A stretch of 44,394 nt of DNA from Panacagrimonas sp. (GCF_020697055.1 NZ_JAJFBP010000041.1:1-44394); one strand, 5' to 3'. Shown: positions 27,433 to 36,107, numbered from the stretch's first letter. Notes: generated from the sequence alone by a model not told the origin. Made by a program: numbers and translations.

Positions 27433-28305
27433 TCAGGCAAGGCGATCGAGCGCCGCAAGATCGCCGGCGTTGAGCAGCACGATCTGCTGTTCCTGCGCGG
27501 AGCGCGCACGATCTCCGTGCCCGATGCCCAGCAGTCGCAGGAAGTAGGGCGCGAGCGCGACGCGCACGCGCGTCTCGCGCATGCCGTGAACCATGCCGTA
27601 GTCCTGTTCGACGACGCGCTTCTGTGCGCTGCTGAGATCCGGATGCGGCGCGATCCGCACCGCCACGTCGTTACGCCAGTCCCAATCGTTCTCGGGATTG
27701 CGATCGCACGCGCCGAGCAGCTCGGGCAGTCCGCAGATGCGCGAGAGCAGGAAGTCGCGATAGGACTCGTGCGTCGCCGACCACGCGCGTGCGTGCCATC
27801 GGCCGGCGAACACCAGCACGTGCGGCGCGATCTCGAGCCGCCGTGGTTCGGGATGCGACATCGACTGGTAGTCGATCGCGAGCCAGCGCCGCTCGCGGAT
27901 CGCGGTGTTGAGCCGCGCGAGCACGCGCACGTCGAACTCGCGTGCCGGCGGTTCGAGCGTTTCGGTCGCACCCAGTCCCGACGCGGCCATCGCCAGCGGC
28001 AGGTCGTCGCCAAGCTCGTGGTTGCGCAACACCTGCAGGTACTCGGTCGCCGTTCCGCGAAGAAAACACGGCACGAAGTCGTCGGTCGGCCGGTACTCGC
28101 CGGTGCGTCGATCGCGTACCAGATTGCCGGGCGCGAGGCGCTGGTAGGCGGCCAGATCCTTCTCCGCACGGCCGGTGCTGACGTCGAAGCTTTCGCGGAT
28201 CTCGGCGACGCGGATCTGGCCGCGCCAGATCACGTGCGCCTCGACGAAGCGGAAGCGTTGACGCTGGTCCCATGGCAGGTCGGCGAGCGCGGCGTCGAGG
28301 CTCAT
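27433..28305 (-). CDS. CapW/BrxR-type WYL-domain transcriptional regulator
   Basis: A 290-residue protein with three parts: an N-terminal winged helix (about 10-75: WDQRQRFRFVEAHVIWRGQIRV ... STGRAEKDLAAYQRLAPGNL), a WYL domain (about 125-200) and a C-terminal WCX-like domain (about 210-285). The WYL region carries IDYQSMSHPEPR, APHVLVFAGRWHARAW and SYRDFLLSRI, which match CapW and BrxR, the regulators found next to CBASS and BREX phage-defence systems. No such system is next to it. It is followed by YgjP and GIDE genes on the same strand. It may repress its own gene from the 176-bp gap upstream. Confidence 0.85.
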   Translation of the reverse strand: MSLDAALADLPWDQRQRFRFVEAHVIWRGQIRVAEIRESFDVSTGRAEKDLAAYQRLAPGNLVRDRRTGEYRPTDDFVPCFLRGTATEYLQVLRNHELGDDLPLAMAASGLGATETLEPPAREFDVRVLARLNTAIRERRWLAIDYQSMSHPEPRRLEIAPHVLVFAGRWHARAWSATHESYRDFLLSRICGLPELLGACDRNPENDWDWRNDVAVRIAPHPDLSSAQKRVVEQDYGMVHGMRETRVRVALAPYFLRLLGIGHGDRARSAQEQQIVLLNAGDLAALDRLA

Positions 28306-28420
28306 GCGGATCCCGTTCGGTCGCTGATCGGAGCGTAGGCAAGTTGCATGGAGGTGGAAAAAAAATCGTCATATCGCACGGGAGTACGGAAAACCCGATG
28401 CGCGGAGGGGCGGCGGAGGT

Positions 28421-28457
28421 GCTTATCCACAAGCTTATCCATCGAGGCTGGTGATAA
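28421..28457. promoter_or_regulatory. DnaA-box-like cluster with 12-bp direct repeat
   Basis: TTATCCACA at 28423-28431 is an exact consensus DnaA box. TTATCCATC at 28435-28443 is a near match (two mismatches), and TTATCACCA reads on the minus strand at 28457-28449. GCTTATCCA repeats at 28421 and 28433 with a 12-bp period. It lies in the 176-bp gap between parB and the WYL regulator. This gap also has an A-run (about 28358-28365). Confidence 0.5.
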
Positions 28458-28481
28458 CTTTCCGAATCGCGTTGCACTGCA

Positions 28482-29279
28482 TCATGAAGCGGCCGTGTAA
28501 CCGAGCCGGGCCATGACGCCGTCTAGCTCGTCGAGCGAATGAAAGGCCACGCGCAGTTCGCCGCGTCCGTCCTTCTCCAGGCTGATGGCCACGCTGCATC
28601 CGACGAGGTCCGAAAGTTCGCGTTCGAGGCGTTCCCAGTCGCCCGGTTTGCCCGGTTGGAACACGGGACGCGGGTGACGGTGCAACGCGACGCGGCGTTC
28701 GAGCTGTCGCACCGTGAGCTTGTGGCGGATCACGTCATCGGCGAAGCGCAGCTGCACAGCGGGGGGCAGGCCCGCGAGCACCTTGGCGTGACCGAGTCCG
28801 ATGTGACCTTCGTTGACCAGTGACGCGACCTGCGGCTCGAGGTTGAGCAGTCGCAGGTAGTTGGTGACGTACGCGCGCGACTTGCCGATGCGCTCGCCGA
28901 TCTGGTCATGCGTCAGCTCGAAGGTCTCGCCGAGCCGTTTGAGACCCGCGGCCGTTTCGATCGGCGAGAGCGACTCGCGCTGCAGGTTTTCGATCAGGCC
29001 GAGCACGAACGCTTCGTCCTCGGACAGATCGTCGCGAACGATCGCCGGGAGGTCGTGCAAGCCCGCCAGCTGCGCCGCACGCCAGCGGCGCTCGCCCGCG
29101 AGCAGTTCGAAGCCCCAGACGCGCGTGCGCACCACGATCGGCTGGATCACGCCGGACTCGCTGATCGAGCGGGCCAGTTCTTCGAGCGCGTCCGCATCGA
29201 AGTGGCGCCGCGCCTGCGTGCTGCCCGGGCGGATCAGATCCACCGGGATCGTGCGGATCGCGGGCGCGGTTCGGTGCAT
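28482..29279 (-). CDS. parB: ParB/Spo0J-family chromosome partitioning protein
   Basis: ParB is a CTP-dependent clamp that loads at parS sites to segregate chromosomal origins. The 265-residue protein has the CTP-binding ParB/sulfiredoxin domain ([24 protein letters not shown] at 62-68, [14 protein letters not shown] at about 97-110), a helix-turn-helix region ([25 protein letters not shown], about 123-147) and a C-terminal dimerisation domain. Start ATG 29279 is taken over the upstream ATG 29330, which would add 17 residues of low-complexity charged text. parA and rsmG are not adjacent. It is divergent from folE, with 96 bp between them. Confidence 0.92.
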   Translation of the reverse strand: MHRTAPAIRTIPVDLIRPGSTQARRHFDADALEELARSISESGVIQPIVVRTRVWGFELLAGERRWRAAQLAGLHDLPAIVRDDLSEDEAFVLGLIENLQRESLSPIETAAGLKRLGETFELTHDQIGERIGKSRAYVTNYLRLLNLEPQVASLVNEGHIGLGHAKVLAGLPPAVQLRFADDVIRHKLTVRQLERRVALHRHPRPVFQPGKPGDWERLERELSDLVGCSVAISLEKDGRGELRVAFHSLDELDGVMARLGYTAAS

Positions 29280-29375
29280 GGTGTCGGAAGGGGAGGATTC
29301 GCGGGTCGGGGTGCGGCTGCCATGCCACAATCGGCGCGGGCCCAGCCCACAACGTGCAATCGGGGAGCATTATCA

Positions 29376-29924
29376 GTGGAAGAGCACTTCCGGGCCATCA
29401 TCGAGGCCGTCGGCGAAAATCCGGACCGCGAGGGTCTGGTCAGGACTCCGCATCGCGCGGCGCGCGCGCTGGAGTTCCTGACGCAGGGCTACGAGCTGGA
29501 TCTGGGCGAGATCGTCAACGGCGCGATCTTCGAGTCGAGCAACGACGAGATGGTCATCGTGCGCGACATCGAGATGTACTCGCTGTGCGAGCACCACATG
29601 CTGCCCTTCATCGGCAAGTGCCACGTCGCCTACCTGCCGGCGGGCAAGGTCATCGGGCTGTCGAAGATTCCGCGCATCGTCGACATGTATGCGCGGCGCC
29701 TGCAGATCCAGGAGAACCTCACCAAGCAGATCGGCGAGTCGATCCAGCAGGTCACGGAAGCCAACGGCGTGGCCGTCGTCATCGAAGCGAAACACCTCTG
29801 CGCGATGATGCGCGGAGTGGAAAAGCAGAACTCCTCGATGATCACCTCGATGATGCTGGGCCGGTTCCGCGACGACCCGCGGACCCGTCAGGAATTGCTG
29901 TCGCTGATCAGGACCGGGACCTGA
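29376..29924 (+). CDS. folE: GTP cyclohydrolase I
   Basis: FolE converts GTP to dihydroneopterin triphosphate, the first step of folate (and pterin) synthesis. The 182-residue protein has the zinc ligands Cys71, His74 and Cys142 in [10 protein letters not shown] and [12 protein letters not shown], and [20 protein letters not shown]. Length is on the short side of the bacterial range but complete. Start is GTG 29376, supported by a GGGGAG Shine-Dalgarno 8 bp upstream; no ATG fits the family N-terminus. A weak hairpin with TCTTT follows the stop. Confidence 0.96.
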   Translation: MEEHFRAIIEAVGENPDREGLVRTPHRAARALEFLTQGYELDLGEIVNGAIFESSNDEMVIVRDIEMYSLCEHHMLPFIGKCHVAYLPAGKVIGLSKIPRIVDMYARRLQIQENLTKQIGESIQQVTEANGVAVVIEAKHLCAMMRGVEKQNSSMITSMMLGRFRDDPRTRQELLSLIRTGT

Positions 29925-29931
29925 CGCCGGC

Positions 29932-29953
29932 GGCCCCCCTTTCGGGCCTCTTT
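29932..29953 (+). terminator. Weak intrinsic terminator after folE
   Basis: GGCCC (29932-29936) and GGGCC (29944-29948) form a 5-bp stem followed by TCTTT, starting 8 bp beyond the folE stop. The stem is short, so termination may be incomplete. Confidence 0.35.
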
Positions 29954-30093
29954 CCCGCGACGGTCCCGGGGCTACACTAGCGGCTGTTGCATCCGGCCTT
30001 CGACGGTCGATGGATGCAGCCGCAGGCCCAGCCGGTCCGACCGGCCGCCGGAAGACAGATCATCACGTTCCCAATACGAGACGAGCGCCCCGA

Positions 30094-31080
30094 ATGTCCC
30101 GTCCCGCCCTCGCCGAGGCCCGCCTCGGCACTCCGCAACAGGTCGAGATCCTGACCGCCCTGGAGCCTGCCGTGCGCCGCGAGATGGACGCGCACAAGGC
30201 GCGTCGGCGTCTGTGGTTCCCCAACGATCTGATGCCCGCCGACGCCGACTCCGGTCCGGAGCGCGAGGCCGAGCTGGCGTGCACGCGCGACGCCGCGCGC
30301 GGTCTGCCCGACGTGGTGCGGGTGGCCCTGGCGCTCAATCTGCTCACCGAGGAAGGCCTGCCGCACTTTCATCGCCTGATCGCGGTGTATTTCGGACCGG
30401 CGTCGCCGTGGAGCGACTGGAACCATCTGTGGACGGCCGAGGAAGATCGCCACGGTTGCGTGTTGCGCGACTACGTCCGCGACGCCCGCATCTTCGACAT
30501 GCGCGCGGTCGAGCAGATGCAGTACCTCTACATCGAGGCGGGCTTCGAGCCGCAGTGGCAGCAGGATCCCTATCGGCTGCTCGCCTACACCTCGCTGCAG
30601 GAGAAGGCCACGCAGATCTCGCATGCGAACACGGGTCGCCTGGCGGCCGGCCGCGAGCCGGCACTGCAGCGCCTGCTCGCGCACGTGGCCGGCGACGAAT
30701 CGCGCCATTACCAGTTCTACCGCGCCGTGTTTGGCGAGATCCTGCGCGCCGATCCCGAACGCGCGCTCGAATCGCTGCTCAAGGTGACGCTGGGTTTCGA
30801 GATGCCGGGCCACAACATCGCCGGCTTCTCCGAGATGAGCGAGGTGCTCAGCCGCGGCCGCGTGTTCGGCACGCGCGACTACCTGAGCATCGTCGAAGAA
30901 CTGCTCGAGTACTGGGAAATCGGCTCGATGACCGGCCTGAGCTCGCACGCGCAGCACAACCAGGACCGCCTGATGAAGGTGCCGACCCGGCTGGCGCGCA
31001 TGGCCGATTACGCCGAGGCCAAGCAGCAGCCGCGTCGCTTCAGCTTCGACGTGATCTACAAGCGCACGGTCGAGCTGTAG
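30094..31080 (+). CDS. Acyl-ACP desaturase (soluble ferritin-like di-iron type)
   Basis: The 328-residue soluble protein has the four-helix di-iron ligands of stearoyl-ACP/DesA-type desaturases: Glu86/87 (LLTEEGLPHFH), EEDRH (about 116-120), Glu170 (SLQEKATQISHANTG) and DESRH (201-205). Such enzymes introduce a double bond into acyl chains on ACP, using O2 and ferredoxin. Soluble acyl-ACP desaturases are known from plants and mycobacteria and are less usual in gammaproteobacteria, which use the anaerobic FabA/FabB route or membrane desaturases. ATG 30094 is the start at the family N-terminus. TACACT at 29973-29978 is a possible -10. An SDR follows 41 bp later, probably in one unit. Confidence 0.88.
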   Translation: MSRPALAEARLGTPQQVEILTALEPAVRREMDAHKARRRLWFPNDLMPADADSGPEREAELACTRDAARGLPDVVRVALALNLLTEEGLPHFHRLIAVYFGPASPWSDWNHLWTAEEDRHGCVLRDYVRDARIFDMRAVEQMQYLYIEAGFEPQWQQDPYRLLAYTSLQEKATQISHANTGRLAAGREPALQRLLAHVAGDESRHYQFYRAVFGEILRADPERALESLLKVTLGFEMPGHNIAGFSEMSEVLSRGRVFGTRDYLSIVEELLEYWEIGSMTGLSSHAQHNQDRLMKVPTRLARMADYAEAKQQPRRFSFDVIYKRTVEL

Positions 31081-31121
31081 TCGCGCGCCTCCCCACGATT
31101 TTTTTCCTCGTCCGACTCGCC

Positions 31122-31967
31122 ATGGGATTCGACCTCCACAACGCACGCGCGCTCGTGACCGGCGCGGGCAGCGGCCTGGGCCGCGCCTGCGCCATCGCCC
31201 TTTCGCGCCGCGGCGCGCGGGTCGTCGCCACCGACCTGCGGGCCGAAGCGGCCGAGGAGACGGCACGGCTGCTGCGTTCCAGGGGCGGCGACGCGATGTC
31301 GCTCGTGCTCGATGTCACCTCGGAGGCGTCGTTCGCCGAGGCGGTCACCGCGATCGAGGGCGCCTGGGACGGCGTCGACGTGCTGATCAACAACGCCGGC
31401 GTCGCCACGGCCGGCACCGTCGAGGACGCTCCGCTCAAGCAGTGGCAGTGGGTGCTCGACATCAACCTGCTCGGCTGCGTGCGCGGCGTGCGCGCCGTGC
31501 TTCCGGGGATGAAGGCGCGCGGCCGCGGCCACATCGTCAACGTTGCGAGTTTCGCGGGTATCGCCAATCCGCCGGCGATGGCGAGCTACAACGCGGCCAA
31601 GGCCGCGGTGATCTCGCTGTCGGAGACGTTGCGGTTCGAGCTGTTTCCCGACATCGGGGTGAGCGTGGCCTGTCCTTCGTTCTTCAAGACCGATCTGGTC
31701 AACAGCAGCCGCACCGGGCAGCTGGCGGAACGCGACCAGGCCAGCGCGCCGCAGATGATGCGGATCGTCGAGCGCATGATGGATCGCGCCGTCGTCACCG
31801 CGGAGAACGTCGCCGAAGACATCGTCGATGCGATCGCGATCTCGCAGTTCCTCGTCATGCCGCATGCCGACGCGCGCGCGCTTGCGCGCTTGAAGCGTCT
31901 GTCTCCCGAGCTGTATTTCCGCAAGGCGCAGAAGGCAACCGCCGGATTTCTGGTCCGCCGAGACTGA
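31122..31967 (+). CDS. SDR-family oxidoreductase
   Basis: The 281-residue classical short-chain dehydrogenase/reductase has the TGAGSGLG nucleotide motif (13-20), NNAG (about 90-93), Ser143 in VASFAG, and YNAAK with Tyr156 and Lys160. Asp38 in VVATDLR after strand beta-2 favours NAD(H) over NADP(H). The C-terminal extension (MPHADARALARLKRLSPELYF) resembles SDRs acting on acyl or steroid substrates. The pairing with the acyl-ACP desaturase suggests lipid metabolism, but the substrate is unknown. It lies 41 bp after the desaturase. Confidence 0.88.
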   Translation: MGFDLHNARALVTGAGSGLGRACAIALSRRGARVVATDLRAEAAEETARLLRSRGGDAMSLVLDVTSEASFAEAVTAIEGAWDGVDVLINNAGVATAGTVEDAPLKQWQWVLDINLLGCVRGVRAVLPGMKARGRGHIVNVASFAGIANPPAMASYNAAKAAVISLSETLRFELFPDIGVSVACPSFFKTDLVNSSRTGQLAERDQASAPQMMRIVERMMDRAVVTAENVAEDIVDAIAISQFLVMPHADARALARLKRLSPELYFRKAQKATAGFLVRRD

Positions 31968-32063
31968 ACGCGCCGTTCATTCACCGACGAGTCATCCACG
32001 CGCGTTGCAGTGGATGCGTGGACCCGGCATCGAGGGTCCCGCCCGCAACGAACGGAGATTCGA

Positions 32064-33683
32064 GTGGTGGATCGAAATGCTGCTGCATCCGGAGCGCCGT
32101 CCTCCGGTGACGAGAGGTTCCGGCGTGCCCGGCACGACATCTTCTTCGCCGCGGTGTCGGTGACGCGGATGCCGATGATCGTCACGGACCCGAACCAGCG
32201 GGACCAGCCGATCGTGTATGCCAATCCGGCGTTCCTGCAGATGACGGGATATCGCGAGGACGAACTGATCGGCCGCAACTGCCGTTTCCTGCAGGGGCCC
32301 GAGACCGACCGCGAGACCGTCGACGAGCTGCGCGCCGCGATCGCCGAGCAGCGCGAGACCGCGGTGGAGATCCTCAACTACAAGAAGAGCGGCGCGTCGT
32401 TCTGGAACGCGCTGTTCATGTCGCCGGTGTTCGACGACGAGGGCAGGCTGATCTACTACTTCGGCTCGCAGCTGGACGTGAGCCGTCGCAAGGACGCCGA
32501 GGACGGCCTGCGCCAGGCGCAGAAGATGGAAGCGATCGGCCATCTCACCGGCGGCGTCGCGCACGATTTCAACAACCTGCTGCAGGTGATCCAGGGCTTT
32601 GCGGAGGTGCTGCAGTTCCAGCTCGATCGGCAGTCCGGGCGGCCGTCGCCGGACACGGCGCGTGCGCTGAGCTCGATCCTCAAGGCGGCCGAGCGCGGCA
32701 CGCGGCTGACCCAGCAGCTGCTCGCGTTCGCGCGCAAGCAGCAGCTGCAGGGCCGCGTCATCGACCTCAACGAGATGGTCCTGTCGTTCCTGCCGCTGAT
32801 CGAGCGCGTCATCGGCGACAACGCGATCGAGCTGCGGCTCGAACTCGACGAGGGCGCGCTCAACGTGCGCATCGATTCGACGCAGGCCGAGCTGAGCGTG
32901 ATGAACCTGGTGATCAACGCGCGCGACGCGATGCCGCATGGCGGTTCGATCACGTTGCGCACGCTGCGCCGTGAGGTGCATCGCGACGAGGCCGTCGCCG
33001 GCGGGCTGCCGCCGGGCGAATACGCCGAGCTCGCGGTGGTCGATACCGGCACCGGCATGGCGCCGGCGGTGCTGGCGCGCGTGACCGAGCCGTTCTTCAC
33101 GACCAAGGAGCCCGGCAAGGGCACCGGCCTGGGACTGTCGATGGTGTTCGGCTTCGCCAAGCAATCGGGCGGCGCGTTGCGCATCGAATCCGAACCGGGC
33201 GCCGGCACGACGGCACGCGTGTTCTTCCCGCTGCAGCTGGCCGAGGCCGCGCGCGCATCGACCGGTGCCCCGACGGCTCGTCCGCTGCAGACGACGCGCG
33301 GCCTGGAGTGCGTGCTGGTGGTGGAGGACCAGGCCGACGTCGGTGCGCTCGCGCAGCACCTGCTCGAGGATCTGGGCTATCGCGTGATGCGCGCCGCCAA
33401 CGGCGTCGAGGCGCTCGCGCTGCTCGATTCGGCCGAGCGCGTCGACCTGCTGTTCACCGACGTGATCATGCCCGGCGGCATGAACGGCGTGGTGCTGGCG
33501 CGCGAGGCGCGGCGGCGCCGCCCGCGCATCAAGGTGCTGCTCACCACCGGTTTCGCCGACAGCGCGCTCGATCGCCTCGACACCTCCGGCGCCGAGTTCG
33601 AGTCGCTGGCCAAACCGTATCGGCGCGCCGACCTGGCCGTGCGGGTGCGCCAGACGCTGGACGGCCCCACCGGCGTGGGCTGA
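32064..33683 (+). CDS. LOV-domain hybrid sensor histidine kinase with receiver
   Basis: The 539-residue protein has an N-terminal LOV (PAS) domain (about 35-140) with the photoactive motif GRNCRFLQG; Cys73 is the predicted flavin-adduct cysteine. A histidine kinase follows with phosphoacceptor His167 in GGVAHDFNNLL, an ATPase domain with NLVINARDAMP, DTGTGM and GKGTGLGLSMV, and a C-terminal receiver with Asp about 466 in LLFTDVIMPGG. No transmembrane segment is seen, so it is cytosolic. It should sense blue light (FMN binding assumed). No response regulator gene lies next to it; the receiver may act in cis or pass phosphate to an unlinked histidine phosphotransferase. GTG 32064 has a GGAG Shine-Dalgarno 7 bp upstream; GTG 32067 is also possible. 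Confidence 0.93.
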   Translation: MVDRNAAASGAPSSGDERFRRARHDIFFAAVSVTRMPMIVTDPNQRDQPIVYANPAFLQMTGYREDELIGRNCRFLQGPETDRETVDELRAAIAEQRETAVEILNYKKSGASFWNALFMSPVFDDEGRLIYYFGSQLDVSRRKDAEDGLRQAQKMEAIGHLTGGVAHDFNNLLQVIQGFAEVLQFQLDRQSGRPSPDTARALSSILKAAERGTRLTQQLLAFARKQQLQGRVIDLNEMVLSFLPLIERVIGDNAIELRLELDEGALNVRIDSTQAELSVMNLVINARDAMPHGGSITLRTLRREVHRDEAVAGGLPPGEYAELAVVDTGTGMAPAVLARVTEPFFTTKEPGKGTGLGLSMVFGFAKQSGGALRIESEPGAGTTARVFFPLQLAEAARASTGAPTARPLQTTRGLECVLVVEDQADVGALAQHLLEDLGYRVMRAANGVEALALLDSAERVDLLFTDVIMPGGMNGVVLAREARRRRPRIKVLLTTGFADSALDRLDTSGAEFESLAKPYRRADLAVRVRQTLDGPTGVG

Positions 33684-33696
33684 CCCGCGCGTCGGA

Positions 33697-33975
33697 TCAG
33701 GCGCGCACCTCGAAACCTTCGGCGGGCGGCTCGTCCGCGGCGGTCCATTGCAGGTCCGACACTTGCGCCCTCGGGGGGCCGCTTTGCAGCCATGTGCGGA
33801 ACGCGTCGAGCGCGGCAGCATCGGCGCCCGCGACCTGGCCCTCGACGGCGCCGTCCGCGCGGTTGCGGACCCAGCCGTCCAGGCCGAGCTGCACGGCGCG
33901 TTCGCGGGTGGATTGCCGGAAGAACACGCCCTGCACCCGACCCGTCACGACGAAGCGATATGATTTCCTCTGCAT
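33697..33975 (-). CDS. Acylphosphatase
   Basis: The 92-residue protein has the signature GRVQGVFFR (12-20), with phosphate-binding Arg20, and GWVRNRADGAVEG, with catalytic Asn38. It hydrolyses carboxyl phosphates such as acyl phosphates in the cytoplasm; the physiological substrate is uncertain. It converges with the LOV kinase (13 bp between stops) and is divergent from the next gene, with 37 bp between them. Confidence 0.95.
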   Translation of the reverse strand: MQRKSYRFVVTGRVQGVFFRQSTRERAVQLGLDGWVRNRADGAVEGQVAGADAAALDAFRTWLQSGPPRAQVSDLQWTAADEPPAEGFEVRA

Positions 33976-34012
33976 GCCCGTACTTTTCGTGCGCCCTGCA
34001 CGCCGATTCTAG

Positions 34013-34696
34013 ATGAGCCTTCTCGATCGACTGCGCAACAGCCTGGATTCGCTTGCCGCGGGCGCATTGCCCGGGGTCGGAGACGATCGCCTGTCGTTCA
34101 AGGCCGAGATACCGGCGGGCGTGTTCGGCTCGATCCTCAAGCTCGACGTCAGCGTGGAGACCGAGGCGCACGGCGACGGTGAACGCGTTCGCCTGCGCGC
34201 GCACGTGCAGACCAATTTCGCCTCGGTGCTGCGACCGATGCTCGAAGCGCCGCCGCCACCGCGCCAGTCGCGGCGTCGCGCCGGCAAGCCGGGTGCGTCG
34301 CGTGCGCTCGCGCCGGCCGCATCCTTCGTCGGTCATCTTGCGGGGCGCGGCATGCGTCGCGCGCTGACCAACCCGCTGGTGCAGCGCCTGGCCGAGCCGT
34401 TGATGAAGCGTGATATCAACAGCTGGATCGAGGTCACGGCCTCCACCGCCTCGCTCGATCGCGGTGCGCACGATCTGATTCCGCGCAGCGAGAAGCTCGA
34501 GTCGATGGGCATTCGCCCGGCGCGGCACGAAGGGCCGCACATGGAGAGCTGGTCGGGGGTGACCGCGCAGGGCAGCGCGCAGGTCTCCACGCTGCAGATC
34601 GACAAGAAGAGCCTGCCCAGGAACCTGCAGAAGCGGCTGGGCGAACAGCCGTTCAACCTGGCCGCGATGATGATCAACACCGTCGAGGAGAAATGA
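34013..34696 (+). CDS. Conserved hypothetical protein
   Basis: A 227-residue protein with no signal peptide. It starts with an amphipathic segment (MSLLDRLRNSLDSLAAGALPG), then a strand-rich stretch (FKAEIPAGVFGSILKLDVSVETEAH), a basic/Pro-rich linker (RQSRRRAGKPGASR, about 83-96), a moderately hydrophobic segment, and a C-terminal GSAQVSTLQIDKKSL...FNLAAMMINTVEEK region. The family was not recognised. It is 16 bp upstream of the MATE exporter and probably cotranscribed with it. The coding frame has the GC-at-third-base bias of the real genes, which supports a real gene. Confidence 0.7.
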   Translation: MSLLDRLRNSLDSLAAGALPGVGDDRLSFKAEIPAGVFGSILKLDVSVETEAHGDGERVRLRAHVQTNFASVLRPMLEAPPPPRQSRRRAGKPGASRALAPAASFVGHLAGRGMRRALTNPLVQRLAEPLMKRDINSWIEVTASTASLDRGAHDLIPRSEKLESMGIRPARHEGPHMESWSGVTAQGSAQVSTLQIDKKSLPRNLQKRLGEQPFNLAAMMINTVEEK

Positions 34697-34712
34697 GGAC
34701 TCCGGCGGGCGT

Positions 34713-36107
34713 ATGACGTCGCCGCAGCCGATGCCGGCCGCGAGTGCCGAGGGTCGGCCGCTGCCGCCGTCGCGTTTCTGGCGCCTGGATCGCCAGCGAT
34801 CGCGCGAAGTGCTGGCCCTGGCGCTGCCGATCATCGCGGCGATGGTTTCCCAGAACGTGCTCAACCTGGTCGACACCGCGATGGTGGCGCACCTGGGCGC
34901 GCCGGTCCTGGCCGGCGTGGGCCTGGCCTCCTTCCTCAACTTCATGGCGGTCGCCTTCATCACCGGACTGTCGTCGGCGGTGCAGGCGATGGCCGCGCGT
35001 CGCGTGGGCGAGGGCAAGCTCGACGAAACGGCGATCCCGCTCAACGGCGGGATCCTGCTGTCGGCGGCGCTGGGCATTCCGCTGGCGGCGCTGCTGATCT
35101 GGCAGGCGCCGAACATCCTGCGACTGCTCAACGATGATCCGGCGGTGGTGGCGGCAGGCACCACGTACCTGCAGTTGCGGCTGCTCGGCGTCGCCGCCAT
35201 CGGGATGAACTTCTCGTTCCGCGGCTACTGGAGCGCGATCAAGCTGGCGCGGCTCTACATGTTCACGCTGCTGGGCATGCACAGCTTCAACATCGCGCTG
35301 AACTACTGCCTGATCTTCGGCAGGTTCGGCCTTCCCGAACTGGGCGTGGTGGGTGCCGGCATGGGCACGAGCATCTCGGTCTGGCTGGGGACGATCACCT
35401 ACTTCGTGCTCGGCTTTCGCCACGCGCGTCCCGGCGGCTTCCTCGCTCGACGGCCGAGCCGCGAGCAGTTCGGCAACCTGCTGCGCCTGGGCCTTCCGTC
35501 GTCGATCCAGCAGCTGTTCTTCGCCGGCGGATTCACCGTGCTGTTCTGGATCGTGGGCAAGGTCGGTACGCAGGAACTGGCGGTCGCCAACGTGCTGATC
35601 AACATCTCGCTGGTGGCGGTGCTGCCCGCGGTCGGATTCGGCCTGGCGGCGGCCACGCTCGCGGGGCAGGCGCTGGGGCGGCGCGATGCGATCGATGCAC
35701 ATCGATGGGCCTGGGACGTGATCAAGGTGGCATCGCTGCTGCTCGGCGCCGTCGGTCTGCCGATGCTGCTGCTGCCCAGACAGATCCTGCATTTGTTCGT
35801 GCAGGACCCGGCGCTGGTCGAGATCGGTGCTTTTCCGCTGCGCCTGATCGGTGCCGGCATCATCATCGACGGCATGGGTCTGGTGATGATGCACGCGCTG
35901 TTCGGCGTGGGCGCCGCGCGCTGGGTGATGGCGGTGAGCGTGGGATTGCAGTGGGGCCTGTTCCTGCCGGTGGCGTACCTGCTCGGCCCGGTGTGGGGGC
36001 TCGGGCTCTCGGCGATCTGGCTGGCGATGACCGCGTATCGCGCGCTGCAATCGCTGGTGCTGGCCAATGTCTGGCAGCGTCGTCGATGGGTGCACCTGCG
36101 CGTGTAA
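34713..36107 (+). CDS. MATE-family multidrug/cation exporter
   Basis: The 464-residue protein has 12 predicted membrane helices in two halves, with MATE signatures QNVLNLVDTAMVAHLG (about 47-62) and LGLPSSIQQLFFAGGFTVLFW (about 258-278). These are typical of NorM-like exporters driven by sodium or proton gradients. The substrate is unknown. The start ATG 34713 has a GGAG/GGCGG stretch upstream. It follows a hypothetical gene by 16 bp and precedes yjgN by 61 bp. Confidence 0.92.
   Translation: MTSPQPMPAASAEGRPLPPSRFWRLDRQRSREVLALALPIIAAMVSQNVLNLVDTAMVAHLGAPVLAGVGLASFLNFMAVAFITGLSSAVQAMAARRVGEGKLDETAIPLNGGILLSAALGIPLAALLIWQAPNILRLLNDDPAVVAAGTTYLQLRLLGVAAIGMNFSFRGYWSAIKLARLYMFTLLGMHSFNIALNYCLIFGRFGLPELGVVGAGMGTSISVWLGTITYFVLGFRHARPGGFLARRPSREQFGNLLRLGLPSSIQQLFFAGGFTVLFWIVGKVGTQELAVANVLINISLVAVLPAVGFGLAAATLAGQALGRRDAIDAHRWAWDVIKVASLLLGAVGLPMLLLPRQILHLFVQDPALVEIGAFPLRLIGAGIIIDGMGLVMMHALFGVGAARWVMAVSVGLQWGLFLPVAYLLGPVWGLGLSAIWLAMTAYRALQSLVLANVWQRRRWVHLRV

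Noticed and set aside
27433..28305. Complete CBASS or BREX system around the CapW/BrxR-like regulator
   Set aside because: No cyclase (CD-NTase), methyltransferase, PglZ, Lon-like or effector gene of those systems lies next to it.
28306..28481. Full chromosomal origin of replication
   Set aside because: The gap is only 176 bp and has one exact DnaA box; no clear AT-rich unwinding region or dnaA/dnaN neighbours are present. Reported only as a box cluster.
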